Assembly (NCBI GenBank): GCA_947650285.1
Contig: CANTFL010001193.1
Coordinates: 1 to 64,000, forward strand
Source: Hyaloperonospora brassicae
Taxonomy: Eukaryota; Oomycota; Peronosporomycetes; Peronosporales; Peronosporaceae
DNA length: 64,000 nt
Direction of reading: 5' to 3'
Numbering within the stretch: the stretch's first letter is position 1; each line of letters starts with the position of its first letter. Below the pieces are notes generated by a model. The model was given only the letters and a program-made list of their open reading frames with translations. It was not told the origin of the DNA and did not search any database. Shown here in pieces: positions 10,741 to 21,545 of this stretch. Position numbers and translations under genes: made by a program.

Positions 10741-11157
10741 CTGGCTGTATTCATGGAAGGTATTCGTAATGGCGTTGCCAGGACCGAGGTGTATCGGGTC
10801 CATCCCTCTACTTTTGAGGAGGCTGTTAGCATCGCTCAAAATGCTGAGCACAACTTCAAGTCGGCCAGACTTGGTTGGAATGGGTACAACCCAAGCTTTG
10901 CGAGGGCAACCTCTGCGAACACCTCGGCTTACTGTAAGCCAGAACCGATGGATCTCAGCCATGCTGAAGATGAAGGTGAAGCGGAGCTTTATGTTGCAGA
11001 GCAACGACAGGAAATGAAACTCTGTTATATGTGCGGAAGCACTAAACACTTGCGTCACACTTGTCCTTTGCGTAAGCAACAACCGAATCCTATGGGTCGA
11101 AACCCCAGCCACAACCAGAAACCTGGTATGGCACGGGGAAACGTCGACACCCAGTAG
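10741..11157 (+). pseudogene. A2 gag C-terminus with CCHC knuckle
   Basis: Gag resumes at LAVFMEGIRNGVARTE and contains the zinc knuckle CYMCGSTKHLRHTC before a stop at 11155. It is cut off from its own N-terminus by the array. Confidence 0.88.
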
Positions 11158-11213
11158 GCGCGAGGAGCCCTACTGGGGTAGAACTGAGTTCTGTTGCTTC
11201 TCTACGAGGTAGA

Positions 11214-12164
11214 GTGAAGCAGGGCTTATCCCCAACGATCTATGTACCCACCAGCACAGAGCGTGGATACAAGCCTGGCTTGTTAGTCACCGAGGCGAGG
11301 ATTAAAGGCTTTGAGAAGCATTGGTCGATCCTAATCGACTCCGGAGCATCATGCAATTATGATCGACGTCTTTCCCTTGAGGGAAGTCAGCGATACGCTG
11401 AAGCGCTCAAAGCGCATGAGGGTGATTCAATCACCGTTCGTTTAGCGACTGGTAGTCGCGTCACGATGCCTAAAGTTCCGTTGAACTTAGGTGTGAAGTT
11501 TTTGGACTTTGACAGCATTGAACGCTGTCTTGTACTCGATTTGGATTCGAGATACAATCTCATCCTGGGTATGGCTTGGCTTGAACGCCATGAGCCATGG
11601 ATTGATTGGAGGTCTAAGACCTTAGGCGCCACGCGCAATGTTTCTAGCGAAGATTTGGAGAGTCATGAACCCACCTTTGCTAGGCAACAAAAGCGCTATT
11701 GGCGCGAGCCATTGACGGAAGATGTCAATGTGCTGGACATTGGTATGTCAGAGTTAATTAACTCCAATGTCAATGACATCCATATTGAGCGGAGCTCTTT
11801 CACCGTATGTGAAGGGAGTTATACTCCGTTGAGTGATACTCGTTGTGATACTGAGTCACTGCATGCTGCAGGCATGGTTGGCCTAGGCCCGAGACATCAA
11901 GAATGTAATTCCTCTGATGTAAGTGGGGTGGCACGTGAAATTTCACCGAGTGAGGGCGGCCGAGGTGGCACCCCACTGAATGTCGGTAATGACATTGATG
12001 GCAAGAAGCCAGAGTGTTCAGGGCTAGGCCCGAATGCTGTACGTGAAGTGGCACGTGAAATTCCACCGAGTGAGGGCGGCCGAGGTGGCACCTCACTGAA
12101 TGTCGGTAATGATCGATGGCGAGAAGCCAGAGTGTTCAGGGCTAGACCCGGATGCTGTACGTGA
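11214..12164 (+). pseudogene. A2 retropepsin-like protease and linker
   Basis: Active-site motif LIDSGAS near residue 40, and LGMAWLERHEPWIDW near residue 120. The C-terminal linker has tandem 40-residue repeats (see 11929-12165). A 2-bp deletion in the last repeat throws the downstream RT into the +1 frame, so protease and RT overlap in different frames at 12100-12164. Confidence 0.88.
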
Positions 12165-12165
12165 A
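11929..12165 (+). repeat. ~120-bp minisatellite in the protease-RT linker
   Basis: Near-identical units begin at about 11929 and 12049, with a decayed remnant after 12150 (GTGGCACGTGAAATT...GTCGGTAATGA). A1 has the same number. A3 has one unit fewer (its PR ORF is 40 residues shorter). The last unit carries the frame-shifting 2-bp deletion. Confidence 0.85.
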
Positions 12166-13392
12166 GTGGTACGTGTAAATCCACTGGGTGAAGTGTTCGA
12201 GTTACGTAACACTTCACCAGATGTCGTTCAAGACATGAGCTCTCGTATAGAGCGTGCTAAGATGAATAGCAACCACGGGGACCCTACTATCCCGGCCTCT
12301 AGGAGTCGTAAGGTTTCTTTGAGGAAACAATCCCAGCGTAGTGTGGCCACTGTGAAGCGCCCAACGTCTAAGAAGTCAAGAAGTGATAATTGTAATAATA
12401 CACTATATGCACTTGTCAATGGGTCTACTGGCCAGATCGATGGCAATATTAGTCTTGAGACTCTTCCATCCTTGGATACTCTCTTTGAACTAGACGAAAT
12501 GTCTGACGGCGAATTTAGTCAAGCCTTACAGGCAGAAGAATTATCCGAGTTAGTGGTCATTCGGCCGGATATTGAGTTGAAATCATCCTCGTTATTGGAC
12601 GAGTATGTCCTTGAGGATACAAAGGAGGCATTGGATGCCCGTAGTGGATCGTCGATCCTTGAGAATCCTCTTGATCCGTTCTATCCTTTGGTAAAGGAGT
12701 TTCAGGACGTGGTGTGTCACAACCCACCGTCCGTCTTACCTCCCGATAGAGGTGTACGTCATGAAATTGACTTGGTTCCTGGGACTAAATACTGCGTAAC
12801 ACGGCAGTGGCCCTTAACGAAGGAACAGTGTGACGTCATTGACGACTTCTTTCGTGCAAAGCACGCGGCAGGAATGGTACGTGAGAGCAAATCTCCCCAT
12901 TCCACACCGACCTATTGTGTCAAAAAGCCCAATGGGAAGTGGCGCATTGTTCATGCTTACAATAAGCTTAATGCAGCCAACATTCCGGCCCAGACACCAA
13001 TTCCGAGGAAAAATGTTCTTCAGAACAATATTCTGGGATGTACAATGTACAGTGCGCTCGACTTAGTCGATGGTTATTACCAATTTCTCATGCGAGAAAG
13101 CGATATTCCGCTGACAGCGGTCAGCACTCCAATCGGTATGCTCTGGGAGTGGCTTGTTATGCCGCAAGGGTTATCAAATGCCCCGGCTGCATTCAACCGT
13201 CTTGTGACACAAATGCTCAGACCTCACAGAGGTTATGCACATACATACTTTGATGACATCTTTGTCCATAGTCGTGCTATGAGCGGTCGGTCGGATGTGG
13301 ACAATCACATTGACCATTTACGAGCGGTGCTCGAGTGCATGCGCACGAATAGGTTGAAGCCAACGCGTCTTAGTGCATCTTTGGTACAATAG
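12100..13392 (+). pseudogene. A2 reverse transcriptase
   Basis: 430-codon ORF. It has an acidic linker, then RT motifs KKPNGKWRIVHAYNKLN, SALDLVDGYYQF, MPQGLSNAPAAFNR and YFDDIFVHS (catalytic DD). It ends at a TAG created by a frameshift after MRTNRL, so thumb and RNase H are out of frame. Confidence 0.88.
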
Positions 13393-13847
13393 AGATCCCC
13401 TTTTTAAGGTGCTTTATTGGTACGAGAGGCCTTCGAGCGGATCCCGCTAAGGTAAAAGCCATAGTCGATTGGCCGGTTCCTAAGAACCAGAAGGACTTAC
13501 GTAAGTGGCTTGGCCTTGTCAATTACTCACACAAGCATAGTGCGAACTATGCAGATATGGCTCGACCATTATCCAATCTTCTAAAAAATGATGTGGAATA
13601 ATGCTGAACCAGCACCGAGCATGGTTCTTTTCAAGCAGTTAAGGAGAGTCTCCTTCATGCGCCAGTCTTGGATTTGCCTGATCCTGATCGATCTTTCAGT
13701 GTCGTCTGTGACGCATCTGACTTTGCCATAGGCAGCGCTCTGTTACAGACAGATTCTGATGGACGGGAACGCGTCATTGTGTTTGATTACCGGTAGCTGA
13801 AGGCTGCAGAAAAGAACTACCAAGTTCATGACAAAGAGCTACTTGCA
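13393..13847 (+). pseudogene. A2 RT thumb/RNase H N-terminus, frame-broken
   Basis: Encodes GLRADPAKVKAIVDWPVP and WLGLVNYSHKHSANYADM (thumb/connection) and VVCDASDFAIGSALLQ (RNase H first Asp region). Breaks are a stop at about 13600 and TAG at 13794-13796, where family B has Gln in SRQLQAAE. Confidence 0.82.
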
Positions 13848-15179
13848 ATGAAGTATGCTCTCGTCAAATTCAGAGCTCATCTGCTTGGATCTAAGCCGTT
13901 TTTGATCTATACAGATCATGCGTCATTACGCACTGCGACTCAGTTGCCTCACCTCTCTCAGAGAATGGCTCGTTGGCTTTCCTTCTTTGCCGAATACAAC
14001 TTCGAGGTGAAGTATAAGCCGAACAAGCAGAATGCTTTGGCTGATGCGTTGTCCCGCAGGCCTGACTATGAGCTTGCTCATGTTACGACTCTGTCTTCGT
14101 CGGTCAATGACCTAATCCGTACGGCATATGCCAAGGATGAACATTGTGTAGCTCTTCTACGTGCTTTAGGGAGCGAGGAGTTTAAGGACTCGGACATCGA
14201 ATTGTCGGCACGGTTACGTGCGAGGTTACATCGATATTCTATCGATCAGGGCCTGTTGTGCTATAGCACGGATGTGGAGGATATTCCTCGCATCGTTGTC
14301 CCTCATGATGAGGAGTTGAAGTATCGGATCCTCTATGAGGCACATGGTACTGCGTTGAGTGGTCATCTGGGTCGTGAAAAGACCTATGGCTTAGTTAGCC
14401 AATGCCATTGGGGGCCCAAACTATACAAATGGGTGAGCACATATGTGCGTACGTGTGAAACGTGTCAACGGGTAAAACCCTCACTACACGCGGCAACGCC
14501 GCTGGCTAGTTTGCCTGTACCCAAAGGGTGTTGGGAGTCCGTCAGCATGGACTTCCTGTTCGGATTACCGAAGGATTCGTATGGAAATACGCGTATTGTG
14601 GTCTTTGTTGACCGTTTGATCAAGATGGCTCATTTAGCGGCGGTGCCAGATACCATTGATGGTGAAGGTGCAGCTACGCTGTTTATTGATCGGGTGTTTC
14701 GACAACATGGTTTGCCACTGGCAATTATCTCTGATAGAGATCCTCGCTTCACTGGGAATATTTGGAATTCCATCTTCAAGGTGCTTGGCACACGTTTGGA
14801 CATGTCCACAGCGGATCATCCGCAGACCGATGGTCAAACCGAGCGCGTGAATCGCGTCATCGGTGACATCTTGCGCAGTGTTTGCGCTGAAACGCCTTAG
14901 CGTTGGAGCTCGATGCTCCCTGTTGTTGGGTTTGCGTTGAACAACGCCGTGCATGCCTCTACAGGCTTTACTCCGTTTTACGTGAACGGTCTCACACACC
15001 CTCGCGTTCCGTTAACGCTACCACTGCGTGGTTCAGGGCTTGGTGGGGGAGGAGTTGCCGACCGGCTTGCTGATATCAGCCCTGCTACTGTTCAAAAACA
15101 GGTAAGCGAGTTTCTCGCAACGCGATTGAATGTGTTACGACCCGTGCGTGATGCACTGGCTGATAGCCAAGATAAATAG
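13848..15179 (+). pseudogene. A2 RNase H C-terminus and integrase core
   Basis: Begins MKYALVKFRAHLLG, then YTDHASLRT and ADALSRRPDYE (end of RNase H). The integrase zinc-binding domain is HGTALSGHLGREKTYG to CETCQRVKP. The catalytic core runs from MDFLFGLP through ISDRDPRFTG to HPQTDGQTERVNR. An in-frame TAG at 14898 precedes RWSSMLPVVGFALN, and a second TAG stands at 15177. Everything from 13797 to 15893 is one frame apart from these two stops, and A1 and A3 carry both. Confidence 0.88.
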
Positions 15180-15893
15180 AAGGAACAAGAAGATGCTAAA
15201 GGCAGAGGTTGTATTGAAAGTTATAAGGTCGGAGACCAAGTTCTACTCAGTGCTAAAAACCTACCTACGAATGTAGTGTCTGCCGTCTTCAAGACAAAGT
15301 TGCGTCCGCGCTTCATCGAACCATTCACGGTCGTCTCCAAGAAGGGACTTGCGTATACGCTCAACCTTCCGCGCAAACTGCGCACACACCCTGTGTTCTA
15401 CGTTGGTTTGCTTAAGCCGTATCGGGACCCGTCCCACGTGAACTTGGAGGCGCTTTCGCCGGGTAGGTTGTCCTTGCCATCGGTTGCTGAATCCGTATCA
15501 GGAGGTCAAGCTGAGCCTGCATCCGGGCTTGGCCCAACTCCAACGCCTGGACACGGGCTCGCAACGCGTCAAACGCACTCTGGGTCTTACCCAATGTCTC
15601 ACGGAGACCACTCATCTCGAGAAGAATCTTCTCATGCTCCTCCTTCGATATACCGACCACCTCCGACGCTGCTCGATGAGCAAGGGAACCGCCAGTTCCA
15701 TGTGGAGCGACTCCTGAAACGACGTCGTCGTCAGAATCAATACCAGTATCTGGTGAAGTGGAGAGGGTACCCGGAGTCGGAGAACTCGTGGGAGTTTGAG
15801 TCACCCTTTCGGCAGGACTGCGCATACGCCGTTGATGTTTTTGAACATCGTGGCAGGGGTCATCCCTCGACCGAGAGCGCTTCTCACCAATAG
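15180..15893 (+). pseudogene. A2 integrase C-terminal domain and chromodomain
   Basis: The GPY/F-like region (KLRPRFIEPFTVV, YTLNLPRKLRTHPVFYVGLLKPY) is followed by a Ser/Pro-rich linker and a C-terminal chromodomain (RQFHVERLLKRR, QYLVKWRGYPESENSWEFE). Chromodomains on gypsy integrases are thought to steer insertion to marked chromatin. The last 480 bp overlap an antisense ORF. Confidence 0.88.
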
Positions 15894-16714
15894 TGGTGGA
15901 GGCAGGTGGGTAGTTGGGTCCCGCTTGATCAACACCCACGCCAGTCGGCACAGCCGGAGCATAGCGTGTGCGAGTTCGCAACTGGCTTCTGGCCTTAAGC
16001 TTGGCGTAATCATACCGAAGCTTTCGTTCTAGACGAACGTCTGCCACATCGGCACTTGCTCTGAGAGCTAACACGCTGCTGAGTTGTCGTTTACGATGCA
16101 CCCAGCAAACAAAAGCGTTATCTTCTTCCTCCTGAGATTCGCATGCTAATAAAAGGATGGGTATACCCTTCATCGGTGGAACCGGTTCACCCCGTGCTTG
16201 CGTGTCAAGTCGCAACTTGTATTGACTTTGAGTCGTCAAGTGGGGTTGCAGGTACCTCTCGCAAAGTACTTGGCGACTCGCAATCTCATCAGAGGATGAT
16301 TGCTCAGCGCCGATGGCCCACGTTGCCAGAGAACGACCTGTCGTTTGGCGTATACGCTCTTCCAAACCGAGTGGAGTGACCAGATGGCCACGACGTCCTT
16401 CAAGGGTTGCAGCAAGCTACATACGGCGCTGAGCGCTCTCCTCGTGGTGGAGTACTAGTTGTTGTTGCTCATCGAGCGGATTGGTGATGATGGCATCGCC
16501 CACGATAAGTGTTTGATGCGGCGCCGATGGCGAGTTGGCTTCGCCATGCTCGGCAAATGGGTTTGGTGCAGTATGTGGCCGTGCCTCTTGCACTGGTGAG
16601 TCGAACATTGTCCTCTAGTCATAATGGATATCGGTATCGCTACCATAATCCACATCCACATCGATGTCCGAGGTAAGACGAGAGAGTCGAGGACTCATGG
16701 GGTGGCGATGCCAT
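15412..16714 (-). pseudogene. A2 antisense ORF (asORF-A), several lesions
   Basis: Runs opposite to pol from near the 3' LTR. The open part (15412-16365, 317 codons) contains RKRQLSSVLALRASADVADV, a basic stretch GEKRSRSRDD..KHQRRMRSP, and a heptad-like C-terminal segment (EEHEKILLEMSGLRETL to MQAQLDLLIRIQQ). Compared with A3, the first ATG is ACG, a 1-bp insertion lies near 16690, and TAGs stand near 16616 and 16417 (CAG in A3). It overlaps the chromodomain and linker of pol in antisense. I recognise no known domain beyond the coiled coil. Confidence 0.6.
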
Positions 16715-16810
16715 GGTGTTTTGTGTTTTGCCAACCGTAAGATTGGAGCGCACACACACCGTCCTCTTCGAGGAACGACTTCGATTGACGTTTTGGGGTA
16801 ACGTCAGTCT

Positions 16811-16822
16811 GGTGAGGGAGGG
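16811..16822 (+). promoter_or_regulatory. A2 polypurine tract
   Basis: A purine-rich run (GGTGAGGGAGGG) directly abuts the 3' LTR, as needed for plus-strand priming in LTR retrotransposons. Confidence 0.75.
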
Positions 16823-17352
16823 TGTAACGGGGTTACACGTCGGCTGGTAGTCGACAATAGGTGTGGTACACACAAGGGATGGGATCCCTTTTTAGTAATA
16901 TTAGAACACAGTATTAATTGTTGAAGACTGATGTCTGTCAACCATTGATTACGAGATCGTTTGAGCGGTTTTAATTAGGACATTAGCGAGTAGATTAATA
17001 ACATTGTTCTAAGGTGTTCTTTAAGGTTATAAGAGGAAACAAAATTTAGTTCCCTATTTAGTCTGAAAGACACAATCCTCTCTGAGGCGTCTTGTGGTCG
17101 TGAAGGAGACTAGCAACGCCTTACTAAGGTAGCTACTCCTCTTGCACATTGTGCATTGAATCTCTGAACCGTTAGGCTCTCCTGGAACAGGAACCGTTAG
17201 CTCTCAAAGCTGTTGACTCTCTGAGTCGGGTTCTTTGAACTAAACTTTAGCTCTCTGAGCTGTTGACTCTCTGAGTCAGATAATTTGAACCAAACTTGCT
17301 CGTGGACCGTTAAGTCTTCCTCTGACCTAAGGAGCTGTGTAGCACCGCTACA
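16823..17352 (+). repeat. A2 3' LTR
   Basis: 530 bp, TGTAACGGGGTTACA to CCGCTACA. It is clearly diverged from the 5' LTR at 7842-8374 (many substitutions and small indels), so this is not a very recent insertion, or its two ends have different histories. Confidence 0.9.
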
Positions 17353-17400
17353 CTTTGGGTGAATATGACCAGTAAGGTCGAATAAGAACGTAAATGTGTT

Positions 17401-18380
17401 ATGAACCAATGGGCTGCAATAGCATTCATGCGATTTACTCCAGCCATCTCGGATGACACAGTCCTGGCTCGAAAACATTACCAGCAGTATAGGTTCAGCG
17501 TAGGAAAGTACGCGGCGGTTACCGTAGCTCGACTCCGCTCACTGTGTGAAGCGCAGAAAACGCGCTACACGAGAATTAGACTTCGGGATAGAACGGATGA
17601 GGAATGGGAAATAATTTAGGGACTGGCGGAGGGTCACACCGTGAGCCGTTCGTGCTCACCCTGTATAAAGAAGGTTTTACATGCAAAAGATCGATTGCGA
17701 CTCCAGACAACCATTCAGATACAAGTCGAAGGAGAGATATCCTTTCCATTGGCTGGGAAAGGAACAATTCCATCCAGTCGACATCATCCCAGGCACTGAA
17801 GGAAAAAAAGCTGCTGGCGGCCGAAGACTTGAAGGTGACTCTACAGGCATTGCACACCATGCTCAGTCAGGAGAATACAATCTGGTACAACACGGTTCAG
17901 AACCCAACAAACATTCACTTTTTTCAGCGAGCTACGGCGAAGAAATGTTAGCACACACTCGTACCGTTCCGGCGGAGGATCTACCTCCTACACAATTGGC
18001 ATGACACTACTTCTAGTTCAGTGTGGGATCGCCAAGTCAGAGCCGATGGTACACACCTCACGATGCATATGTAGTATGTTATTCAACTCTACAATGTTAC
18101 GCGCTACCTGAATATTGGCCGCTTTACAGCATTCGTGACGGTCCACATTAGTCCTGAATTTGATTGGGAACCTTTGGATACATGTACACCGGAATCAAAG
18201 AAATTGACAATGTGGCGACTGACGATTCAATTAGTGCGCTGCCCCTATTTCCCACGTGATGTGGTGCGCCTTCTTTGGTTTGAAACTGTTGTTGTTTTAA
18301 AACACCCTCAAATGGAAAAGCGGCTGCAATGATTGTGGTGCGGGAACATCGGCCATACTATGGCGAGGTGTGGATTTTTA
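17401..18380 (+). pseudogene. LINE ORF1-like region with CCHC zinc knuckle
   Basis: Broken frames. 18135-18332 encodes a segment ending KHPQMEKRLQ. At about 18326-18372, CNDCG in one frame is followed by GNIGHTMARC in another, giving C-x2-C-x4-H-x4-C once a small indel is allowed for. A CCHC knuckle is usual in LINE ORF1 nucleic-acid-binding proteins. Confidence 0.65.
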
Positions 18381-18711
18381 ACGGAGCAGCTGCGCGGTCC
18401 AGGAAATATTGTGGCTTCCAAGGAGTAGGTGTCGCAGCAAGAGGATCTAGCTGTTTCTTTCCGTAGCGTTGCCGAGATGCGCGAAATAGAGGCCCAGCGT
18501 ATACGCCTTCAAGATCAAGCAGAAAGGGTTTCTGCACAGGCAGTCCAACCTCTTTTATTGATGAGCCCACGCTTGCCGTGGACCGGGTCCATTCTGACGG
18601 TCGAGCTGGTCGTAACGTGGCCGCGTCGGGAGATGATGGTCTTTGAACCGCCCACCCTGCACATACTAGACAAACACCACTTACGCAGCCTACAACTAAG
18701 CCTAAGACACA

Positions 18712-20040
18712 ATGGGTGACAGTCTCTGCAGTATGGGGGTTGGAAGGCAAATTGCAAAGAAGATATTATGTAGCCGGCGTGCGATTTTGTCATCGCGGTA
18801 TGCCGTGCTTGCCAAACCAAATGAGGCCGACGACGAAGAAGACGAGGCGGGTGTTTCTGCACCTTTATCTGCACTCGATGAATCATCTACGAGCCTTTCA
18901 GGAGCGTTCGCGGCCGAACGCCACTCTGAAACGGTCACTGACTTTGCGGTCCAGCTTCGGCTGATAAAGAAAATGCCACCGAAGCTCCCGCTGATGCCTC
19001 AATTGGTGGCGCTTAAACCGAAGAAACGGACCGAGCTTCTGAAGAGTATTAGCCAAGTAGAAGATTACTGTGGTTCTCGTGTATTGCCGAGGCTGCCAGA
19101 TGAAGTTAATCTGGGGCCCGAACTGTACGATATTATCCAACAGCAGTTGGATATTCTGCCTTTTAAGACGCCGGCGAACGGTAATTGTATGACCAGGGCA
19201 TTGGCCCAGGCTCTACTAAAATAGAGCTGCGACACAGAGATGAGGTCCTTTTCCCGGCTCCATCTAGCTTAAAACAGGGCATCCTTGTAACGGGGTTTAC
19301 CCGTTACATAAAAATTGGTACGAAGTATCAATTATTGAATATTATCTTATTTTAATAATATTTAAATAACATCACTCGAAATAAGTGATGTTGCCGGAAT
19401 ATTACCTGTAAAGGTAAAATCGTGGAGGGGTCCACTTCATGGTTGATGTACCGTCTACATCAACCAACTTTACCACTAATCGCTGCTGGACGCGCGCAAC
19501 GGGTGGTGAGCAAGGGACCCACATAAGAGAAGGAAGTTTTATATAGTTAGAGTAAGTCAAAGATGAATTATTAACGTAATAACTATATTAAATAAACAGT
19601 TCTACTTTCCCCTCAAGACAGAGCTTTCGGGTTCTGTTATGTCTATCACTTCCTCAGTTGCCCTGTGTACGCCTGACGGGCACACGTCACCCTTGCGTTA
19701 AGTCCTCGCAAGGGGTGTGCCCCGTTACAATCAAATACACGGGACTGATACACATGATGGATCAATGCAGCCACGAGACCCAGGAGACCGCTTTAATGAA
19801 GGTTAACAGAAGATGGATGTAAATGCCGAGCAGCAAATCCACCAAACAAATTTCAATGGCATCTCGGAAAATACGCGTCCCGTACCAAGGACCTGACTAC
19901 AAAGGTGGAACAATACTATTGGGGCGGCAGTGAGACGCTGACAATGGCAGCGAACTTCCTTCAGCAAAACATCTAAGTTTTTTGTCTCACGACTGATGGG
20001 TCCCAGCGTTGGCACTGTGTGTTGTATCGGACAAGTTTTA
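18712..20040 (+). pseudogene. OTU-like cysteine protease domain in the LINE, split by a solo LTR
   Basis: The ORF at 18712-19224 ends in PANGNCMTRALAQALL, resembling the OTU catalytic motif (D-G-N-C-x-x-R-A-x). After the solo LTR (19286-19729), 19915-20030 encodes YWGGSETLTMAANFLQQ and then RWHCVLY, which resemble the OTU WGG segment and catalytic His region. OTU proteases remove ubiquitin-like proteins, and some retroelements carry them. Order and spacing fit one domain cut by the LTR. Stops and frameshifts make it inactive. Confidence 0.6.
19286..19729 (+). repeat. Solo LTR, family D
   Basis: 444 bp, TGTAACGGGGTTTACCCG to GTGTGCCCCGTTACA. No internal region. The flanks ATCCT/ATCAA share only three bases. 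It contains four serial hairpins at 19286-19308, 19314-19332, 19368-19392 and 19442-19464, and an AATAAA-like signal (TTAAATAAAC) near 19600. Orientation is by similarity to family B. Confidence 0.88.
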
Positions 20041-20301
20041 TGACCAAGGCAAGTTGGGTAATTGATACGGGATAGCAGCCTATTCTCACCGTTTAAGAGT
20101 GTGTTAAGAAGATAAGGGAAGACAAAGGTGGTAGGTCAAGCCCACCACCTTTGACCACTTAAGTACGAGGATGGCCACTACTCCGCCTTTGTCCACCGGC
20201 TGCTTACTATGGATAAGGCTACGGGGGATGAGCGCAACGTCAGACGTGGTGGTCAACTCGGTGTAGACGTGAGTGATAGATCCAGTGAATGAGATGGGGG
20301 A

Positions 20302-20949
20302 ATGAAGGAAGCAGCGGCGCCGTTTAAGAAGACTGGCCAATATAAAGTATTAGAACGTGATGGGGGCGTTCAAACCACGATTTTCGCCCCTCAGTCACCA
20401 CTTCAGCAGTCGCTTGTAAAAAATACCTCAGCCAGCTCTGACCCGGCGGCTGGTAGGTGTGTTATCGGGGGTTCCACAGATATAGCGCTGCGGAAGTTTC
20501 CACGAGCATTTCGGTCGAGCGTTGCTACAAAGAGGTCTCACGTCATGACACCAGATGAGCGAGAAAAGAAGGGCGTGATTGTTTGGAGCAAACACGATGT
20601 TCTGGTGTTAAAAATAGGCAGAAGCAACAACGACAGGTTGCTACTCGAGGCAGGTATGGGTACGGTATTGCAACTCGAGAGCATCAAGCAGTGGCAGCAT
20701 TTGTGGCTAGATTTAGCATCGGAATGGCCAAAGACGTCAAAAATTGATTTTCCCACAGTATACAGTTCGCCTGTGCAGTGGGTTCAAGCGGTGAAAGTGG
20801 AAGAGAGGCTCCTTCTCCGGTTGATTCAGCCTTTCCCGCATAAAAGTGCATTGTTGAAGATCTTGAGTGATGAAACCCATTATGACATGGACCGAGCCCT
20901 GGCGACAAGAATGTATGTACTTCTGTTTAATGGCATACCGCGGCCGTAA
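20302..20949 (+). pseudogene. Unrecognised 215-codon ORF within the LINE
   Basis: The longest open frame in the decayed LINE. It includes RSHVMTPDEREKKGVIVWSK and SSPVQWVQAVKVEERLLLRL. I recognise no domain. From its place between the OTU-like and endonuclease regions it is probably part of the LINE polyprotein. Confidence 0.4.
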
Positions 20950-21104
20950 AAAGATCGGGGTATTAGGATCAAGCTTGAAGACTGGAAAGGGCGGACGTCA
21001 CGACACTCAGCGGGTTCCGTGCTGTCTCCTTTCATTGAAAGTAGCGATGACTGGTACCGTTTACGAGACAGAGTTATGCTAGCGATGAATTATTACGCCG
21101 TTGC

Positions 21105-21545
21105 TGTAACGGGGCACTGTTGACTACGTACTGGTTGACCAGTACGGAGTATACTTTCACTGACAATAGTGATCGACAGTGCCCTGCTAGGTGTTGAAGG
21201 AACAGAGAGGAAGGAAAGGAGACTAAGTAGTCAGACTAGTCTCTGGCAAAAGTAAAACTGTATTAATATAATTAAGTCCTATAACTCCTTGAATCTCTCT
21301 GTTGTCCTGACTTAATTGTACTAATGTAACTAAATGTATGTATGACGTCTACTCACCACCCATTGCACGCGTCTAGCAGCGATTGGTGGGTTGATATCAT
21401 CACGATATCAACCAATGAGTAGACCCTTCGGTCATCTCAACAATATCACCATGTCTGTGATATTGTTAGAAGAATATTCGAAGTAATATTATTTATTGTC
21501 AGATTGTTTTAGTGACAACCTCATGTAACGGGCTACTCCGTTACA
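21105..21545 (-). repeat. Solo LTR, family C
   Basis: 441 bp, very similar to 6579-7018. It is flanked by GTTGC and ATTGC, a likely 5-bp target duplication with one mismatch. Orientation is minus by analogy with family B. It is the product of LTR-LTR recombination inside the LINE. Confidence 0.9.

Larger units (their letters stand above)
1..15404. repeat. Large inverted repeat (imperfect palindrome) of two gypsy-A copies
   Basis: Positions 1-7018 reappear as reverse complement at 7144-15404. For the inner part paired coordinates sum to about 14162; beyond the gag tandem array they sum to about 15405, because the right arm has three more array units. ORFs, LTRs and flanking DNA all match across the axis. 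The 125-bp spacer (7019-7143) is not itself a mirror. The left arm runs off the window. Scattered substitutions and the array difference between arms argue against a simple self-chimeric read, though misassembly is not excluded. Confidence 0.9.
7842..17352 (+). mobile_element. Ty3/gypsy element A2, complete from LTR to LTR but coding-defective
   Basis: 9.5 kb with LTRs at 7842-8374 and 16823-17352, an initiator-Met PBS, gag, PR, RT, RH, IN and chromodomain, an antisense ORF and a polypurine tract. The 5-bp flanks (CGTCG and CTTTG) do not match, so no target-site duplication is visible. This fits rearrangement during formation of the palindrome. About 1.8 kb of tandem array enlarges gag. Confidence 0.93.

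Noticed and set aside
20302..20949. Stand-alone host gene
   Set aside because: It lies within a continuous LINE on the same strand, without promoter or introns; more likely part of the LINE polyprotein.
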